This document shows, piece by piece, positions 6,229 to 6,588 of a stretch of DNA of 6,588 nt. Made by a program: the position numbers and the translations under genes. The stretch's first letter is position 1, and every line of letters begins with the position of its first letter. This DNA comes from an uncultured Veillonella sp. (GTDB taxonomy: Bacteria > Bacillota > Negativicutes > Veillonellales > Veillonellaceae): contig CABSJL010000044.1 in NCBI GenBank assembly GCA_902478055.1, positions 1 to 6,588 on the forward strand. Direction: 5' to 3'. Under the pieces are notes generated by a model that did not search any database, was not told the origin of the DNA, and worked only from the letters and a program-made list of their open reading frames with translations.

Positions 6229-6588
6229 ATGTCCCTTACGCATACATTTTCAGATCTTTGTAAAAGCTTCGCCCCAGAAGCTTTTGCGGTGAATTATACA
6301 TTAGCTAAAAACCCTGAGATTTCTAGTCAAGAAATCGAGTCTGTCAAAACCATTGGTGCTATTCTTGAAAAATACGGCATGGATGTAACCTATGAATTTT
6401 GTGATTTGCCGACTGCCTTCAAGGCGTCTGTCGTAAAAGTAGAACATCCAAAAGGCCGCTTAGCCATACTTTGTGAATACGATGCGCTACCTGAGGTAGG
6501 CCATGCGTGTGGTCATTCTGCAAGCGGTGCCATGAGTGTGTTGGCTGCGTTAACGCTGCATAAAATGCAAGAAGAGTGCGTAGCTTTC
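6229..6588 (+). CDS. M20-family metallopeptidase/amidohydrolase, 3' partial
   Basis: The first 120 codons of an M20-family zinc hydrolase (AbgB or amidohydrolase-like subgroup); full members are near 390-400 residues and the rest lies outside the window. These enzymes cleave amide bonds of N-acyl amino acids, dipeptides or aminobenzoyl-glutamate in the cytoplasm. The start at 6229 has GGAGG at 6220-6224. The N-terminus shows the family pattern LAKNPEISSQEIESVKTIG (residues 25-43), a helix before KYGMDVTYEF, then the diagnostic metal-site region: LCEYDALPEVGHACGHSASG (81-100). Cys94 and His96 are likely metal ligands by analogy with M20D enzymes. There is no signal peptide. The gene is divergent from the amino-acid-binding lipoprotein, which would fit a shared role in amino-acid scavenging, although that is inference. 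Substrate cannot be fixed without the C-terminal half. Confidence 0.88.
   Translation, partial: MSLTHTFSDLCKSFAPEAFAVNYTLAKNPEISSQEIESVKTIGAILEKYGMDVTYEFCDLPTAFKASVVKVEHPKGRLAILCEYDALPEVGHACGHSASGAMSVLAALTLHKMQEECVAF

Overview
The window looks like chromosomal DNA from a low-GC diderm Firmicute (class Negativicutes). Veillonella or a close relative is my best guess, inferred from protein style and not from a search. Strong AGGAGG-type ribosome binding sites and AT-rich DNA point to Firmicutes. Two genes for outer-membrane beta-barrels with Sec signal peptides require a cell with an outer membrane.

Layout. At the left, two tandem plus-strand paralogues encode inverse-autotransporter (intimin/invasin-type) beta-barrel proteins. 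The first (1..1239) is cut by the window edge by about nine codons; the second (1302..2552) is complete. Both end just after the barrel and its helical linker, so neither carries the Ig-like adhesive passenger usual for the family. Their signal-peptide region is almost identical in DNA, while the predicted surface loops differ strongly. A symmetrical hairpin at about 2614-2652 separates them from a convergent minus-strand gene (2669..5038). That gene encodes a 789-residue cytoplasmic protein with an alpha-helical, Sel1/TPR-like repeat array and a C-terminal part I do not recognise.

Further right, again on the minus strand, is a lipoprotein amino-acid-binding protein of the SBP_bac_3 family (5177..5959, re-started from the longer ORF). 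It has its own promoter and terminator, and no transporter permease or ATPase genes are visible beside it. Divergent from it, across a 269-bp intergenic region, is the first 120 codons of an M20-family metallopeptidase/amidohydrolase (6229 to the window end).

How they may work together. The two barrels are surface proteins, probably co-transcribed. The binding protein and the M20 hydrolase could both serve amino-acid or peptide scavenging, but only their divergent arrangement suggests this. The repeat protein appears to be its own transcription unit. I see no CRISPR array, tRNA, rRNA, insertion sequence or phage gene. The most unusual content is the tandem pair of passenger-less inverse-autotransporter barrels with a homogenised 5' end and diversified loops.
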